From Candidatus Polarisedimenticolaceae bacterium (GTDB lineage: Bacteria; Acidobacteriota; Polarisedimenticolia; Polarisedimenticolales; DASRJG01): DNA of 64,000 nt. The notes below the pieces were generated by a model. The model did no database searches. It saw nothing but the letters and a program-made list of their open reading frames with translations, and had not been told where the DNA came from. The stretch covers positions 575,238 through 639,237 of the forward strand of contig DASUCV010000004.1 of NCBI GenBank assembly GCA_036275915.1, given 5' to 3'. Numbering within the stretch: position 1 is the first letter of the stretch; every line of letters starts with the position of its first letter. Below are positions 17,142 through 26,781 of the stretch, one piece after another. The position numbers and the translations under genes were made by a program.

Positions 17142-18886
17142 GCCCGGGCGGCTTCCGCCGGTTCGTCCTCTGGGCGCGGCCGTACCGCGGTGCCTACCTG
17201 CGCGGCGCCGCCTGGCTCGTCGCGACGAACGTGCTCGCGCTCGGGATCCCGTGGCTCCTCCGCGGCGCGATCCACGACCTCGAGAAGGGAACGAACGCCC
17301 GCCGTCTCGCCCTCTTCGCGCTCGGCATGGCCGGCCTCGCGCTCGCGCAGGGGTTCGTCCGGACCTTCTCCCGCCTCGCGATCTTGGGCGCGAGCCGCAA
17401 GATCGCCTTCGACGTGCGCGAGGCGTTCTACGCGAAGCTCTTGACGCTCGACGCCCGGTTCTACGACTCGTTCCGGATCGGCGACGTCATGTCGCGCGGT
17501 GTCAACGACCTCCAGCTCCTCCAGTCGTTCTACGGACCGGGCCTCATGAACGCGCTCAACACCGCGGTCGTCTACGTCGGCGTCGTCGCCGTCATGCTGC
17601 GGATCGACGCGGTGCTCACGCTGGTCGCGCTCGCGCTCTTCCCGCTCCTCTACTTCGGCGTGAACCGCATGAGCAAGCGGGTCTATCAGCGCTCGCTCGC
17701 GGTGCAGGAGCAGCTCGCGTCGATCAGCAACCGCGCGCAGGAGAACCTCGCCGGGATCCAGCAGGTCAAGATCTACGCGCGCGAGGAGCAGGAGATCGCA
17801 GCCTTCCGCGCCCTCGCGTCGACGCACCGCGACCGCAATCTCGCCTTCGCGCGGATCCGCGGGGCGATGGTGTCGCTCATCGGGATCTTCTCCGGCGCCG
17901 GCACGCTCCTCGTCCTCTTCGTCGGCGGGCTCCACGTCATCCACGGACGGATCACCCTGGGCGACTTCGTCGCCTTCAACGCCTACTTGGGGCAGCTCGC
18001 GTGGCCCACGATCGCGCTCGGGTGGATCGTCAACGTGTTCCAGCGCGCCGCGGGCGCGATGACGCGCCTCGACGAGGTCCTCCTCGCCGAGCCGGCGATC
18101 CCGCCGCCCGCTCTTCCCGCCGAGGGCGTGATACCGGTCGACGGCGACGTCGCGATCCGCGGCCTCACCTTCGCGTACCCCGGGAGCGAGGACCGCCCCG
18201 CGCTCGAGGACGTCGACCTCAACATCCCCAAGGGGAGCCGCGTCGCGATCGTCGGCGGCGTCGGTTCGGGGAAATCGACGCTCGCGCACCTCCTCGCGCG
18301 CGTCTATCCGGTGCCGGCCGGGACGATCGCGATCGGCGGCGACGATCTGGCGACGACGCCGGTCGAGCGCGTCCGCGCGGGGATCGGGTTCGTTCCCCAG
18401 GAGGCGTTCCTCTTCTCGCGGCCGCTCCACGAGAACGTCGCCTACGGCGCCCCGGGGGCTTCTGCCGCGCGTGTCGACGAGGCGGTCGCCCTCGCGCGCC
18501 TCACCGGCGATCTCACCGCGCTCCCGGACGGCCTCGCCACCGTCGTCGGCGAGCGCGGCTTCACCCTCTCCGGAGGCCAGCGGCAGCGCGCGACCCTCGC
18601 CCGCGCGATCGCCTGCGATCCGCGGCTCCTGATCCTGGACGACGCCCTCTCGAGCCTCGACGCCGAGACCGAGCGGATGGTTCTCCTCGGCCTCGATCGC
18701 GCGCTCGCCGGGCGGACGCTCGTCCTCATCACGCACCGCGCCTCGACCTTGAGGGCCGTCGACCGCATCGTCGTCCTCGAGCGCGGGCGCGTGGTCGAGG
18801 ACGGCCCGCACGCGGCGCTCCTCGCACGCGGCGGCGTCTATGCGCGGCTCTTCCGCCGGCTCGATCTCGAGGAGAACCTGGCGTGA
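17138..18886 (+). CDS. ABC exporter half-transporter, degenerate-site subunit
   Basis: 582 residues: six-helix transmembrane domain (about 15-310), then an ATP-binding domain with Walker A GGVGSGKST near residue 371, signature LSGGQRQRA and Walker B LLILDDALSSLD. The residue after the Walker B Asp is Asp rather than the catalytic Glu. That is typical of the degenerate partner in heterodimeric exporters of the TM287/288, BmrCD and MdlAB type. The GTG at 17138 overlaps the preceding TGA and its own stop overlaps the next GTG, so both half-transporters are made from the porin operon message. The exported substrate is unknown. Confidence 0.88.
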   Translation: MSPGGFRRFVLWARPYRGAYLRGAAWLVATNVLALGIPWLLRGAIHDLEKGTNARRLALFALGMAGLALAQGFVRTFSRLAILGASRKIAFDVREAFYAKLLTLDARFYDSFRIGDVMSRGVNDLQLLQSFYGPGLMNALNTAVVYVGVVAVMLRIDAVLTLVALALFPLLYFGVNRMSKRVYQRSLAVQEQLASISNRAQENLAGIQQVKIYAREEQEIAAFRALASTHRDRNLAFARIRGAMVSLIGIFSGAGTLLVLFVGGLHVIHGRITLGDFVAFNAYLGQLAWPTIALGWIVNVFQRAAGAMTRLDEVLLAEPAIPPPALPAEGVIPVDGDVAIRGLTFAYPGSEDRPALEDVDLNIPKGSRVAIVGGVGSGKSTLAHLLARVYPVPAGTIAIGGDDLATTPVERVRAGIGFVPQEAFLFSRPLHENVAYGAPGASAARVDEAVALARLTGDLTALPDGLATVVGERGFTLSGGQRQRATLARAIACDPRLLILDDALSSLDAETERMVLLGLDRALAGRTLVLITHRASTLRAVDRIVVLERGRVVEDGPHAALLARGGVYARLFRRLDLEENLA

Positions 18887-20655
18887 GCGACCGCGACGAC
18901 GTCCTCGGGAAGGCGTACGACGGCCGGCTCATGCGCCGGCTCGCGGCGTACGTGCGGCCGTACCGCGGCCTCGTCGCCTTGACTCTCCTCATGCTCTTCG
19001 CGGGCGGCGCCGTCCAGCTCGTCCAGCCGTACCTCGTCAAGGAGGTCATCGACCGCTTCATCGTCGCGCGCCGCACCGAGGGGCTCGCGCTTCCCGTCGG
19101 GCTCTTCCTCGCGACCCTGATCCTCGACTTCGTCCTCGGCTTCTTCCAGATCTACTTCCTCGAGCGGACCGGGCAGAACGTCGTCTTCGACCTCAGGACC
19201 GACGTGTTCTCCCACCTGCAGAGGCTCCCGTCGTCGTACTTCGACCGCACGCCGGTCGGCCGCCTCATGACGCGCGTCACGACCGACGTCGAAGCGATCA
19301 ACGAGGCGTTCACGTCGGGGGTCGTCCTCATCCTCGCCGATCTCGCGAAGCTCCTCGGCATCGTCGTGATCCTGATCGCGATGGACGTGAGGCTCGCCCT
19401 CGTCACCTTCGCGGTCATCCCGCCGATGCTCCTCGTGTCGTGGTGGTTCCGTGTCCGCGTGCGCGACGCCTACCGCGCGATGCGTGCCGCGGTCGCGAAG
19501 CTCAACGCGACCCTCCAGGAGTCGGTCTCGGGGATCAGGATCATCCAGCTCTTCCGCCGCGAGCCGCTCGCGGCCGGGGAGTTCGGCGCGCTCGACCACG
19601 AGCACCGTGCCGCCCAGCTCGGCGGGGTCTTCTACGAGTCCGCGTTCTCGGCGGTCGCGGAGCTCATGGGATCGGTCACGCTCGCGGCGATCGTCTGGGC
19701 CGGCGGCCGGCGGCTCATGGGCGGCGCGATCACCTTCGGCACGCTCGTCGCGTTCTTCGAGTACGCGGGCCGGTTCTTCCGGCCGGTCCAGGAGCTGTCG
19801 CAGCGCTACACCGTCATGCAGGCGGCGATGGCGTCGGCCGAGCGGATCTTCGCGCTCCTGGACGTGCGCTCGACGCTCGTCTCCCCCGAGCGGCCTCATG
19901 TGCCGGCGGCGCGCGCGCGGGGCGCGATCGTCTTCGAGAACGTGACGTTCGCCTACGCCTCCGGCCCCCCCGTGCTCAAGGACGTCTCGTTCCGCGTCGA
20001 GCCCGGTGAGCGCCTGGCGGTCGTCGGCTGGACCGGCGCCGGCAAGTCGACGCTCATCCGTCTCCTCGCGCGCCTCTACGACGTCCAGTCGGGGCGCATC
20101 CTCGTGGACGGCGTCGACGTCCGCGAGTACGACCTCCGGCAGCTCCGTAGGACGATCGGCGTCGTCCTCCAGGATCACTTCCTGTTCGCGGGGACCGTCG
20201 CCGGGAACATCGGCCTCGACGACCCGGCCATCGACCGTGCGACGATCGAGCGCGCGGCGCGCACCGTCCGCGCGGACCGGTTCATCGACCGCCTGCCGCA
20301 CCGTTACGACGAGCCGGTGCGCGAGCGGGGCGGCAACTTCTCGGTCGGCGAGAAGCAGCTCCTCTCGTTCGCGCGCGCGCTCGCCTTCGACCCGGCCGTG
20401 CTCGTCCTCGACGAGGCGACGGCCTCGGTCGATCCCGAGACCGAGGCGCACATCCAGCAGGCGCTCGGCCGCCTGCTCGAGGGACGGACCTCGATCGTCA
20501 TCGCGCACCGCCTGTCCACGATCCGGGACGCCGACCGGATCCTGGTCCTCCACCACGGCGAGGTGCGCGAGACCGGCCGGCACGACGAGCTGATCGCCCG
20601 CGAGGGAAGCCTCTACCGGACCCTCTACCTGCTCCAGTCCCAGGTGTCGGCTTGA
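18883..20655 (+). CDS. ABC exporter half-transporter, catalytic-site subunit
   Basis: 590 residues: six transmembrane helices (about 30-320), then Walker A GWTGAGKST near residue 383, a variant signature FSVGEKQLL and a canonical Walker B LVLDEATASVD with the catalytic Glu. The VGEKQ variant together with the Asp-substituted Walker B of the preceding gene fits an asymmetric heterodimer with one consensus hydrolysis site. The GTG start at 18883 overlaps the preceding TGA. It is the last gene of the run that begins with the porin at 14771; 72 bases separate it from the next gene. Confidence 0.88.
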   Translation: MSDRDDVLGKAYDGRLMRRLAAYVRPYRGLVALTLLMLFAGGAVQLVQPYLVKEVIDRFIVARRTEGLALPVGLFLATLILDFVLGFFQIYFLERTGQNVVFDLRTDVFSHLQRLPSSYFDRTPVGRLMTRVTTDVEAINEAFTSGVVLILADLAKLLGIVVILIAMDVRLALVTFAVIPPMLLVSWWFRVRVRDAYRAMRAAVAKLNATLQESVSGIRIIQLFRREPLAAGEFGALDHEHRAAQLGGVFYESAFSAVAELMGSVTLAAIVWAGGRRLMGGAITFGTLVAFFEYAGRFFRPVQELSQRYTVMQAAMASAERIFALLDVRSTLVSPERPHVPAARARGAIVFENVTFAYASGPPVLKDVSFRVEPGERLAVVGWTGAGKSTLIRLLARLYDVQSGRILVDGVDVREYDLRQLRRTIGVVLQDHFLFAGTVAGNIGLDDPAIDRATIERAARTVRADRFIDRLPHRYDEPVRERGGNFSVGEKQLLSFARALAFDPAVLVLDEATASVDPETEAHIQQALGRLLEGRTSIVIAHRLSTIRDADRILVLHHGEVRETGRHDELIAREGSLYRTLYLLQSQVSA

Positions 20656-20727
20656 AGTTCTTATAAAAATTGCTTGCCCCTCCCGGTCCGCTGCGGGTAA
20701 AAAACGTCCGATAGAGGAGGGGTCTTC
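20656..20727 (+). promoter_or_regulatory. Intergenic region with possible promoter
   Basis: The region opens with an AT-rich patch (TTATAAAAATTG at 20661-20672), unusual here, followed by TTGCCC at 20675-20680 and a TAAAAA at 20698-20703 that could serve as -35 and -10 elements. The last bases, GAGGAGGGG, are a strong ribosome-binding site for the ATG at 20728. A short GC hairpin (CCCG at 20682, CGGG at 20694) is too weak to call a terminator. The sequence GCGGGTAAAA recurs upstream of the gene at 36466. Confidence 0.3.
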
Positions 20728-22890
20728 ATGTTCGTCGCCGCCCTCGCCGCCTCGATCACCCTGGCCGCCGTTCCCGTGCGCACGACGCGCGTGCGGAGCG
20801 TCGTGGTGAGCGCCCCGCTCCCGTCCGATCTCGTCTCACCCGAGGGCAAGTCGCGGTGGCACCTCGAGGGCGCTCCTCTCGGCGAGTCCGCGACCCGGAC
20901 GATCACGAACGACGACCTCGCCGCGGCGGGCGCCGAGCGCTGGTTCCTCCCCGACCACGACCCCCTCCAAATGAAGATGGGAGCGCGCGTCACGCTCGAC
21001 CTCACCGAAACCAAGGATGGCTTGATCGATCGCGTGACGGCGGAGATCGCGACCGTCGGCATCGGCTGGGTCCACCTCCCCTCCGGCCCCGAGGAGGTCG
21101 TGCTCGAGCGGGTGCTCCTCCTGCGGCAGCGCGCCGGCGAGCGGGCGTTCCATCCCGACCTCCTCGTGCACCGCTGGGTCAGCCCGAGGAAGGGCGTGCT
21201 CGCGTCGATCGCCGGACCGGCGTCGTCCGACGGCCGCTCCCGTCTCGGCGTGACCGAGGGCACCGTCGTCGACGACGTGCCCCTCGGCGCGGCCGACCTC
21301 AAGGTCTACGCCGACTCGATCTACCGGGGGACCTTCATCGACATCAAGTACGGCTACGATAGGGGCCCGGGCGTGGCGCCGTCGGCGCTCGTCCCCAACG
21401 CCGGAATCAACAACGCTTGCGACCTCGTCAACCTCTCGACGTGGGATTTCTCCGGCGTGAACAGCGGCAAGGAGAACGCGACCACCGACGCGAGCAGCGT
21501 GCCGGCGGAGAGCTGCAACACCGCGCGGTGCGGTTACCAGGGGTATCCGGTCACGGGCGGCCTCCACACGCCGATTCTCGAGCGGCTCGACCGCAATCTC
21601 ACGTCGACGCTCCGCAGGGACAACCAGGTCGTCCAGCGGGAAGACCGGGCGACCGACGTCACGTTCTGGCTCAGGGCCGGGACGCAGAACGAGAACGTCA
21701 ACGGGGTCTTCGGCAGCGGCGAGAGCCGGTTCTGCTTCACCGACGAGACCGGGAAGGACCGCGAGGAGGTGCCGGTCTGGCGGATGGCGCACCAGAATGG
21801 CGTGGGGTGGTACACGCAGGCCGGGGACACATGGGGCAGCGCCCCGCCGGCGGGATGCCAGGAGACGTTCTACACGACCGTGTGCGGGGCGTCGCAGCCG
21901 CTGACGCCGAATCCGCTCTACGGGAAGGCGTGCACCAGCAGCGGCCAGACCTACCCCGGCACGCAGTCGGGCAAAGTCGTGAAGGCCGGAGTCGTCATCA
22001 CGCCGTCCGGACACACGCTGAACGCAATCGTCGTCCGGAATTCGACCGAGTTCTGCGTCTACGGCGACAGCTCGTGCGCCGTCCTCTTCGATAAGGTCCG
22101 CACGGTCGTCTATTACTGGGAAGTCCCCTACCTCGGCTCCGTTGCGCTCGTCCGCGGGCCCCGCCGCGTCGATCTCGCCGCCGGCGAGACGGAGACGCCG
22201 TGCACGAACTTCACGTCGTTCGACTTCACCGACATGGGGTACGGCCTCTACCCGCCGGTGTCGATCGCCACCGGCGCGGTGACCGACACGTCGATCGCGC
22301 TGTCCTGGAATCCGGGAAACGACACGCACCGGATCAGCGGCTACAAGATCTACTGGGATACCGATCCGGGAGCCTCGAGCAACTACGCCTTCAACTCGGT
22401 GACGAACGCCGCACAGGCGTCGATCGTCGGGACGACCGCGACGATCTCCGGCTTGACGCCGGGGACGACGTACTACTTCACGGTGACCTCGCTCTCGAGC
22501 TTCACCGACCCGTCGTCGAGCGTCACGAGCTCGTACGAGAGCATCCGCTATCCGACGACCGTGTCGGGCGATCCGAGCTTCTCCTATCCGGTCGAGGTCT
22601 CGGCGGCGACGACCGGCGGAACGTGCATCCCCCAGACGCAGGTCACGAATCTCACGATCGACCGGTCCGCGACCCCGAACCTGCACGTGTGCTGGAGCCC
22701 GTCGGCCGATCCGTGCACCGTCGGCTACGACATCCTCTCGTCCGACGACGACACGACCGATCAGACGTGGACGGTCGCCGGGCAGACCGGCCTGACCACG
22801 TGCTGGGATGGCGACCCGGGGCACACCTTCGTCCTCGTGAGGGCGAGGGGGACCGGCGGCAGTGGGCCGTGGGGCCACTACAACCACTGA
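20728..22890 (+). CDS. Secreted protein with fibronectin type III domain
   Basis: 720 residues with an N-terminal signal segment (MFVAALAASITLAAV) behind a strong GAGGAGGGG ribosome-binding site. Residues about 510-605 form a fibronectin III domain (TDTSIALSWNPGND, YKIYWDT, TISGLTPGTTYYFTVTS). A second, FnIII-like region lies at 640-715 (LHVCWSPSADPC, VLVRARGTGGSG). The middle is rich in Cys, Asn and Thr (ESCNTARCGY, CQETFYTTVCG), suggesting a disulphide-bonded extracellular protein. No catalytic motif is recognised. It ends 10 bases before the TonB-dependent receptor, so the two may be co-expressed. Confidence 0.75.
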   Translation: MFVAALAASITLAAVPVRTTRVRSVVVSAPLPSDLVSPEGKSRWHLEGAPLGESATRTITNDDLAAAGAERWFLPDHDPLQMKMGARVTLDLTETKDGLIDRVTAEIATVGIGWVHLPSGPEEVVLERVLLLRQRAGERAFHPDLLVHRWVSPRKGVLASIAGPASSDGRSRLGVTEGTVVDDVPLGAADLKVYADSIYRGTFIDIKYGYDRGPGVAPSALVPNAGINNACDLVNLSTWDFSGVNSGKENATTDASSVPAESCNTARCGYQGYPVTGGLHTPILERLDRNLTSTLRRDNQVVQREDRATDVTFWLRAGTQNENVNGVFGSGESRFCFTDETGKDREEVPVWRMAHQNGVGWYTQAGDTWGSAPPAGCQETFYTTVCGASQPLTPNPLYGKACTSSGQTYPGTQSGKVVKAGVVITPSGHTLNAIVVRNSTEFCVYGDSSCAVLFDKVRTVVYYWEVPYLGSVALVRGPRRVDLAAGETETPCTNFTSFDFTDMGYGLYPPVSIATGAVTDTSIALSWNPGNDTHRISGYKIYWDTDPGASSNYAFNSVTNAAQASIVGTTATISGLTPGTTYYFTVTSLSSFTDPSSSVTSSYESIRYPTTVSGDPSFSYPVEVSAATTGGTCIPQTQVTNLTIDRSATPNLHVCWSPSADPCTVGYDILSSDDDTTDQTWTVAGQTGLTTCWDGDPGHTFVLVRARGTGGSGPWGHYNH

Positions 22891-22900
22891 GCGGCGGCGC

Positions 22901-25900
22901 GTGAAAGGACTCTTCCCGGCCCTCGTCCTCGCAGCGGTCGTGTGCGCCTCGCCGCTCCGCGCGCAGTCGACGAGCGCGACGCTCGGCGGCCACGTGCGCT
23001 CGGCGGACGGCAAGCCGGTCGGCGGTGCCCTCGTCCAGGCGCGATCCGCGGATTCGGGCGCCGTCCGAACCTCTTCGACCGATACGGGCGGCCGCTACCG
23101 GTTCGACGCCCTCCAGCCGGGAACCTACGCGCTCGTGGCGCGCAGCCCCGAAGGCGTGCTCTCCGACACGAAGACGATCGTGCTGCGGCTCCAGCAGATC
23201 GGCGAGGTCGACCTCGCGATCGGCAAGGGGCTCGAGGAGCAGGTCACCGTCAGCGCCGAGGCGCCGATTCTCGAATCGAAGAGGACCGGGGGCGAGCTGC
23301 GCGTCCTCGGAACGCAGGCCGAGAATCTTCCCGTGGCACAGCGCAACGCGACCGATCTCGCCCTTCTCGACTCCTCGGTGAGGCGCGCCGCGCCGTCGAG
23401 CTACTACGGCGAGAGGGCCGCGCCGTTCGTCATCAACGGCCAGACGGGTCGGTCGAACAGCTACCTCGTCGACGGCCTCGACAACAACGACCAGGCGAGC
23501 GGCACGTCGCTCAACGCCGAGTTCTCGAGCCTTGTCATCAGCGAGTTCCTTCTCCTGACGCACCAGTTCGCGCCGGAGTTCGGGCGTGCCTCCGGCGGCG
23601 TGATGAACATCATCACGGAGCGCGGGACGAACGAGGAGAGCGCGCTCGGCTTCCTCCAGGGCGCCCCCGAGATGTTCGCCGCGTCGGGCGATCTCGTCGA
23701 TTCGCTCCCGGCGACGCCGGGCGTCTCCGAGGCGTCGTCGTCGTGGTCGTCGGGCCTCCGTTGGGGCGGCCCGATCAAGAAGGACAAGGCGTTCTGGTTC
23801 GCGGCGTTCGAGCACCAGCAGCAGGACGAGGTCATCCCCTACACCGGGTTCACGCACGACCGCACGGTCGGCGGCCGCTACGACGCCCCGAATCGCGACG
23901 ACAACGCGTTCCTGCGCACCGACTTCAACCTCGACCCGAACGACACGCTCATGGTCCGTCTGTCGATCGACGATCGCGACACGCAGGGGATCAACGTCGG
24001 CGGGATCGCGACGCCGCAGTGGGGGTTCTCGATGGCCGAGCGCGACGTCCAGCTCGGCGCGACCTTGACGTCGGTCATCTCCCCCAAGCTCATCAGCGAG
24101 CTTCGCGTCCTCCTCGGATCGTCGTCGCTCGACCAGCGCGCGAACTCGACCTCGACCGGCGTCGAGCACCCGTCGGCCCAGTTCGGCGGGAACAACCTGA
24201 GCCGGCAGCAGCGCGACGCCGCGACCTTCCAGCTCGTCCAGAACCTCACCTGGGTGACCGGCAACCACACGACGAAGTTCGGCTACGACGTCACCCCGTC
24301 GCGCACGAAGGTCGCCGCCCAGTTCAATCCGAACGGGAACCTCACGTACGACACCGACGAGAAGTTCGACGGCGGCGATTGCTACCTCGGCGACCTCTCG
24401 AGCGGGATCGTCGTCAGCGACATCCCGTTCCGTTGCACCGGGGACACGGCTCAGACCTGCTACGTCGAGGACGACCAGTGCCCGGCGATGGGGAAGGGGC
24501 ACTGCGCGCCGGACTACAACGTCCCGGTCCCCTGCCCCGGCATCCCGGGCGTCGACGACAACGGCGACGGGCGCATCGACGAGCCCGCGAAGCCGTGGAC
24601 CTACCCGAAGGTCTTCCAGCTCATCGAGGGCCAGCCCAAGGCGACGCTCAACAACACCGCGATCGCCCTCTTCGCGCAGGACTCCTGGCAGGCGACCTCC
24701 CGATGGCTCCTCGACTTCGGCCTGCGCTACGACCTCGACACCTTCACGCTCCCTGCCTCCGCGATCGTCAAGTCGACGGTGCCGAACGGCGGCGCCGGCC
24801 GCGACTACAACAACCTGGCGCCGCGCCTCGGGTTCACGTACACGGCGGGACGCGATCGCGAGTGGATCTTCCGCGGCGGCGCCGGCGTCTTCTACAACAA
24901 GACGATCCTCGCGTTCCCGGCGGTCGCCGCCGTCACCTCGGGAACGAAGATCGGCCTCATGTTCCCGCAGGGGTTCGCGCTCGAGCTCACCGAGGACTTC
25001 ATCGCGCGGAACGGGATCGACGCCATCAGGCCGGTCCTCTTCTTTCCCGACTTCCTCACCCTGCGGTTCTCGACCGGCACGCGCCTCGACTCGACGCAGG
25101 CCAACCTCTTCAACTTCGGCGTCGAGCGGCTCATCGGGCGCGAGGGAAGCTTCTCGGCCAACGTCACGCGCTCGCTCACCTATCACGTTCCGCTCATGAG
25201 GGACCTGAACCCGGTGATCGGGACCGACCTCCAGGGGATCCCGATCCACGCGTACGACACCGTCAACGTCGGCTCGATCGCCGCGGTCACGACCGAAGGG
25301 CGCGCGTGGTACACGGGGCTCGACCTCGCGTGGAGATGGCAGAGCGGCTGGGGCTGGTATTCGCTCTCCTACACGCTGTCGAAGTCGGAGGACATGGGAC
25401 CCGACCCGCTCAAGGGCGGGATCTACCTGCCGCCGAACTCGTTCGATCTCTCGACCGAGCGCGGCCTCTCCGACAACGATAGGCGGCACCGGTTCGTCGC
25501 CTCGGGCGACATCGCGCTCGGTTTCGGGAGGATGCACCTGTCCGGCGTCTACGAGTACGCGACGCACCTGCCGTTCAACGTGACGACCGGCGCCGACGAC
25601 AACGTCGACGGCATCACGAGCGACCGGCCGCCGGGGGTCGGGCGGAACACGGGGCCGGAGACGTCGCTCGCGGCGATCAACGCCTACCGCGAGGCGCACG
25701 GCCTGACCGACGTGACGTCGCTCTCGGCCCCGTACCTCTCGCAGCTCGACCTGCGCCTCTACCACATCTTCCCGTTTGCGAGCACGAAGGGGACGGGGCA
25801 GGCTTACCTGCAGGTATACAACGTGTTCAACCGGTTCAACGGCGGCCTCGTCGAGGGCCGCGTGCTCGCCACGAACTTCGGGCAGCCGATCAGCAACGCG

Positions 25901-25945
25901 GGCCCGCCGCGGACGTTCGAGCTGGGCCTGAAGATGGGGTTCTGA
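22901..25945 (+). CDS. Oar-like TonB-dependent outer-membrane receptor with carboxypeptidase-regulatory domain
   Basis: 1014 residues from a GTG at 22901, the first start that gives a proper signal peptide (MKGLFPALVLAAVVCASPLRAQ). Residues about 25-105 are a carboxypeptidase-regulatory-like domain (LGGHVRSADGKPVGGALVQA, YRFDALQPGTYALVA). A plug domain follows (VNG-like FVINGQTGRSNSYLVDGLDNND), then a long beta-barrel ending in ELGLKMGF. Oar-like receptors import large molecules or act as surface receptors using TonB energy; the TonB-domain proteins at 302-2601 are possible partners. The barrel contains an insert with many cysteines and a calcium-type loop (DDNGDGRID) near residues 495-565. 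Confidence 0.9.
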   Translation: MKGLFPALVLAAVVCASPLRAQSTSATLGGHVRSADGKPVGGALVQARSADSGAVRTSSTDTGGRYRFDALQPGTYALVARSPEGVLSDTKTIVLRLQQIGEVDLAIGKGLEEQVTVSAEAPILESKRTGGELRVLGTQAENLPVAQRNATDLALLDSSVRRAAPSSYYGERAAPFVINGQTGRSNSYLVDGLDNNDQASGTSLNAEFSSLVISEFLLLTHQFAPEFGRASGGVMNIITERGTNEESALGFLQGAPEMFAASGDLVDSLPATPGVSEASSSWSSGLRWGGPIKKDKAFWFAAFEHQQQDEVIPYTGFTHDRTVGGRYDAPNRDDNAFLRTDFNLDPNDTLMVRLSIDDRDTQGINVGGIATPQWGFSMAERDVQLGATLTSVISPKLISELRVLLGSSSLDQRANSTSTGVEHPSAQFGGNNLSRQQRDAATFQLVQNLTWVTGNHTTKFGYDVTPSRTKVAAQFNPNGNLTYDTDEKFDGGDCYLGDLSSGIVVSDIPFRCTGDTAQTCYVEDDQCPAMGKGHCAPDYNVPVPCPGIPGVDDNGDGRIDEPAKPWTYPKVFQLIEGQPKATLNNTAIALFAQDSWQATSRWLLDFGLRYDLDTFTLPASAIVKSTVPNGGAGRDYNNLAPRLGFTYTAGRDREWIFRGGAGVFYNKTILAFPAVAAVTSGTKIGLMFPQGFALELTEDFIARNGIDAIRPVLFFPDFLTLRFSTGTRLDSTQANLFNFGVERLIGREGSFSANVTRSLTYHVPLMRDLNPVIGTDLQGIPIHAYDTVNVGSIAAVTTEGRAWYTGLDLAWRWQSGWGWYSLSYTLSKSEDMGPDPLKGGIYLPPNSFDLSTERGLSDNDRRHRFVASGDIALGFGRMHLSGVYEYATHLPFNVTTGADDNVDGITSDRPPGVGRNTGPETSLAAINAYREAHGLTDVTSLSAPYLSQLDLRLYHIFPFASTKGTGQAYLQVYNVFNRFNGGLVEGRVLATNFGQPISNAGPPRTFELGLKMGF

Positions 25946-25947
25946 CG

Positions 25948-26739
25948 ATGATCGCCCTCGCCGCCCTCCTTCTCGCCTCGCCGTACACGGAGGTCGTCGC
26001 CGCCGAGCGCGCGTTCGCGGCCGCGTCGATCAAGGACGGGTTCCACGCGGCCTTCGCGGCCGCGTTCGCGCCTGACGGGGTCGTCTTCGACCCGACGCCG
26101 ACGAATGCGATCGCCAAGCACGGGGGAAAGCCGCGGGCCGACGTCGTGCTCTCGTGGGCGCCGGCGTGGGCGGCGGTCTCCCCCGCCGGCGATCTCGGCT
26201 TCACGAGCGGGCCGTGGGAGTACCGCCCGGCCGGAGACAAGCCTCCGGCGACCGGGTGGTTCTTCACCGCGTGGCGGAAAGAGGCCGACGGCACGTGGAA
26301 GGTCGAGGCCGACCTCGGCATCCACGCCGAGCTGACCTACGCCGCGCCGGGCGAAGTCGTGGACGCGCTCGCGGCGGCGGCCCCCGCGAAGGCGACGCCG
26401 TCGTCGGCCGCGCAGGCACGCCTCGCGGTCCTCCACGCGGAGCAGCTCCTCGCGCGCGCGGGGGCGTCGGGCCTCGGCCAGGCGATCGCGGCGGTCGCGC
26501 ATTCTGCGATCCGCGTCTACCGCGACGGCGGGCCTCCCGGAAGCGCAGCGCTCCTCGTGGCCGACACGCGTGAGCCCCGCTGCGAGGCGGCGCGCGTGAC
26601 CGCCTCGGCCTCGGGCGATCTCGCGTACGCGTACGGAACGTGCGACGACTCGAAAAAGGACAAGAAATACGGTTATGTCCGCGTGTGGCGTCGCAATGCG
26701 GATGGGACTTGGCGCGTTTTCGTCGACGTGACGCCGTAG
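25948..26739 (+). CDS. Secreted NTF2/SnoaL-like (DUF4440) protein
   Basis: 263 residues beginning with a short hydrophobic segment (MIALAALLLASPYTE). The sequence looks like two NTF2-like halves: VVAAERAFAAASIKDGFHAAFAAAFAPDGVVF with WRKEADGTWKVEADLG, then LARAGASGLGQAI with VWRRNADGTWRVFVDV. The repeated W-R-x-x-A-D-G-T-W ending marks the DUF4440/SnoaL family. Its role is unknown. It begins 2 bases after the receptor stop, so it is co-transcribed with it, and it ends 42 bases before the nuo operon. Confidence 0.75.
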   Translation: MIALAALLLASPYTEVVAAERAFAAASIKDGFHAAFAAAFAPDGVVFDPTPTNAIAKHGGKPRADVVLSWAPAWAAVSPAGDLGFTSGPWEYRPAGDKPPATGWFFTAWRKEADGTWKVEADLGIHAELTYAAPGEVVDALAAAAPAKATPSSAAQARLAVLHAEQLLARAGASGLGQAIAAVAHSAIRVYRDGGPPGSAALLVADTREPRCEAARVTASASGDLAYAYGTCDDSKKDKKYGYVRVWRRNADGTWRVFVDVTP

Positions 26740-26781
26740 CCGTACGCTAAGATCCTGCCCTTTGCGTTTGGGGAGGATTCC
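26740..26781 (+). promoter_or_regulatory. Leader of the nuo operon
   Basis: A possible -10 element TAAGAT lies at 26749-26754, with no convincing -35 at the right distance. GGGGAGG at 26770-26776 is the ribosome-binding site that selects the TTG start of nuoA at 26782. The nuo genes may instead be read through from the gene upstream. Confidence 0.3.

Noticed and set aside
22652-25765. A 1037-codon open frame on the minus strand across the TonB receptor
   Set aside because: It is antisense to a receptor with clear domains; its Arg/Glu/Asp/Val-rich composition is what high-GC codons give when read backwards.
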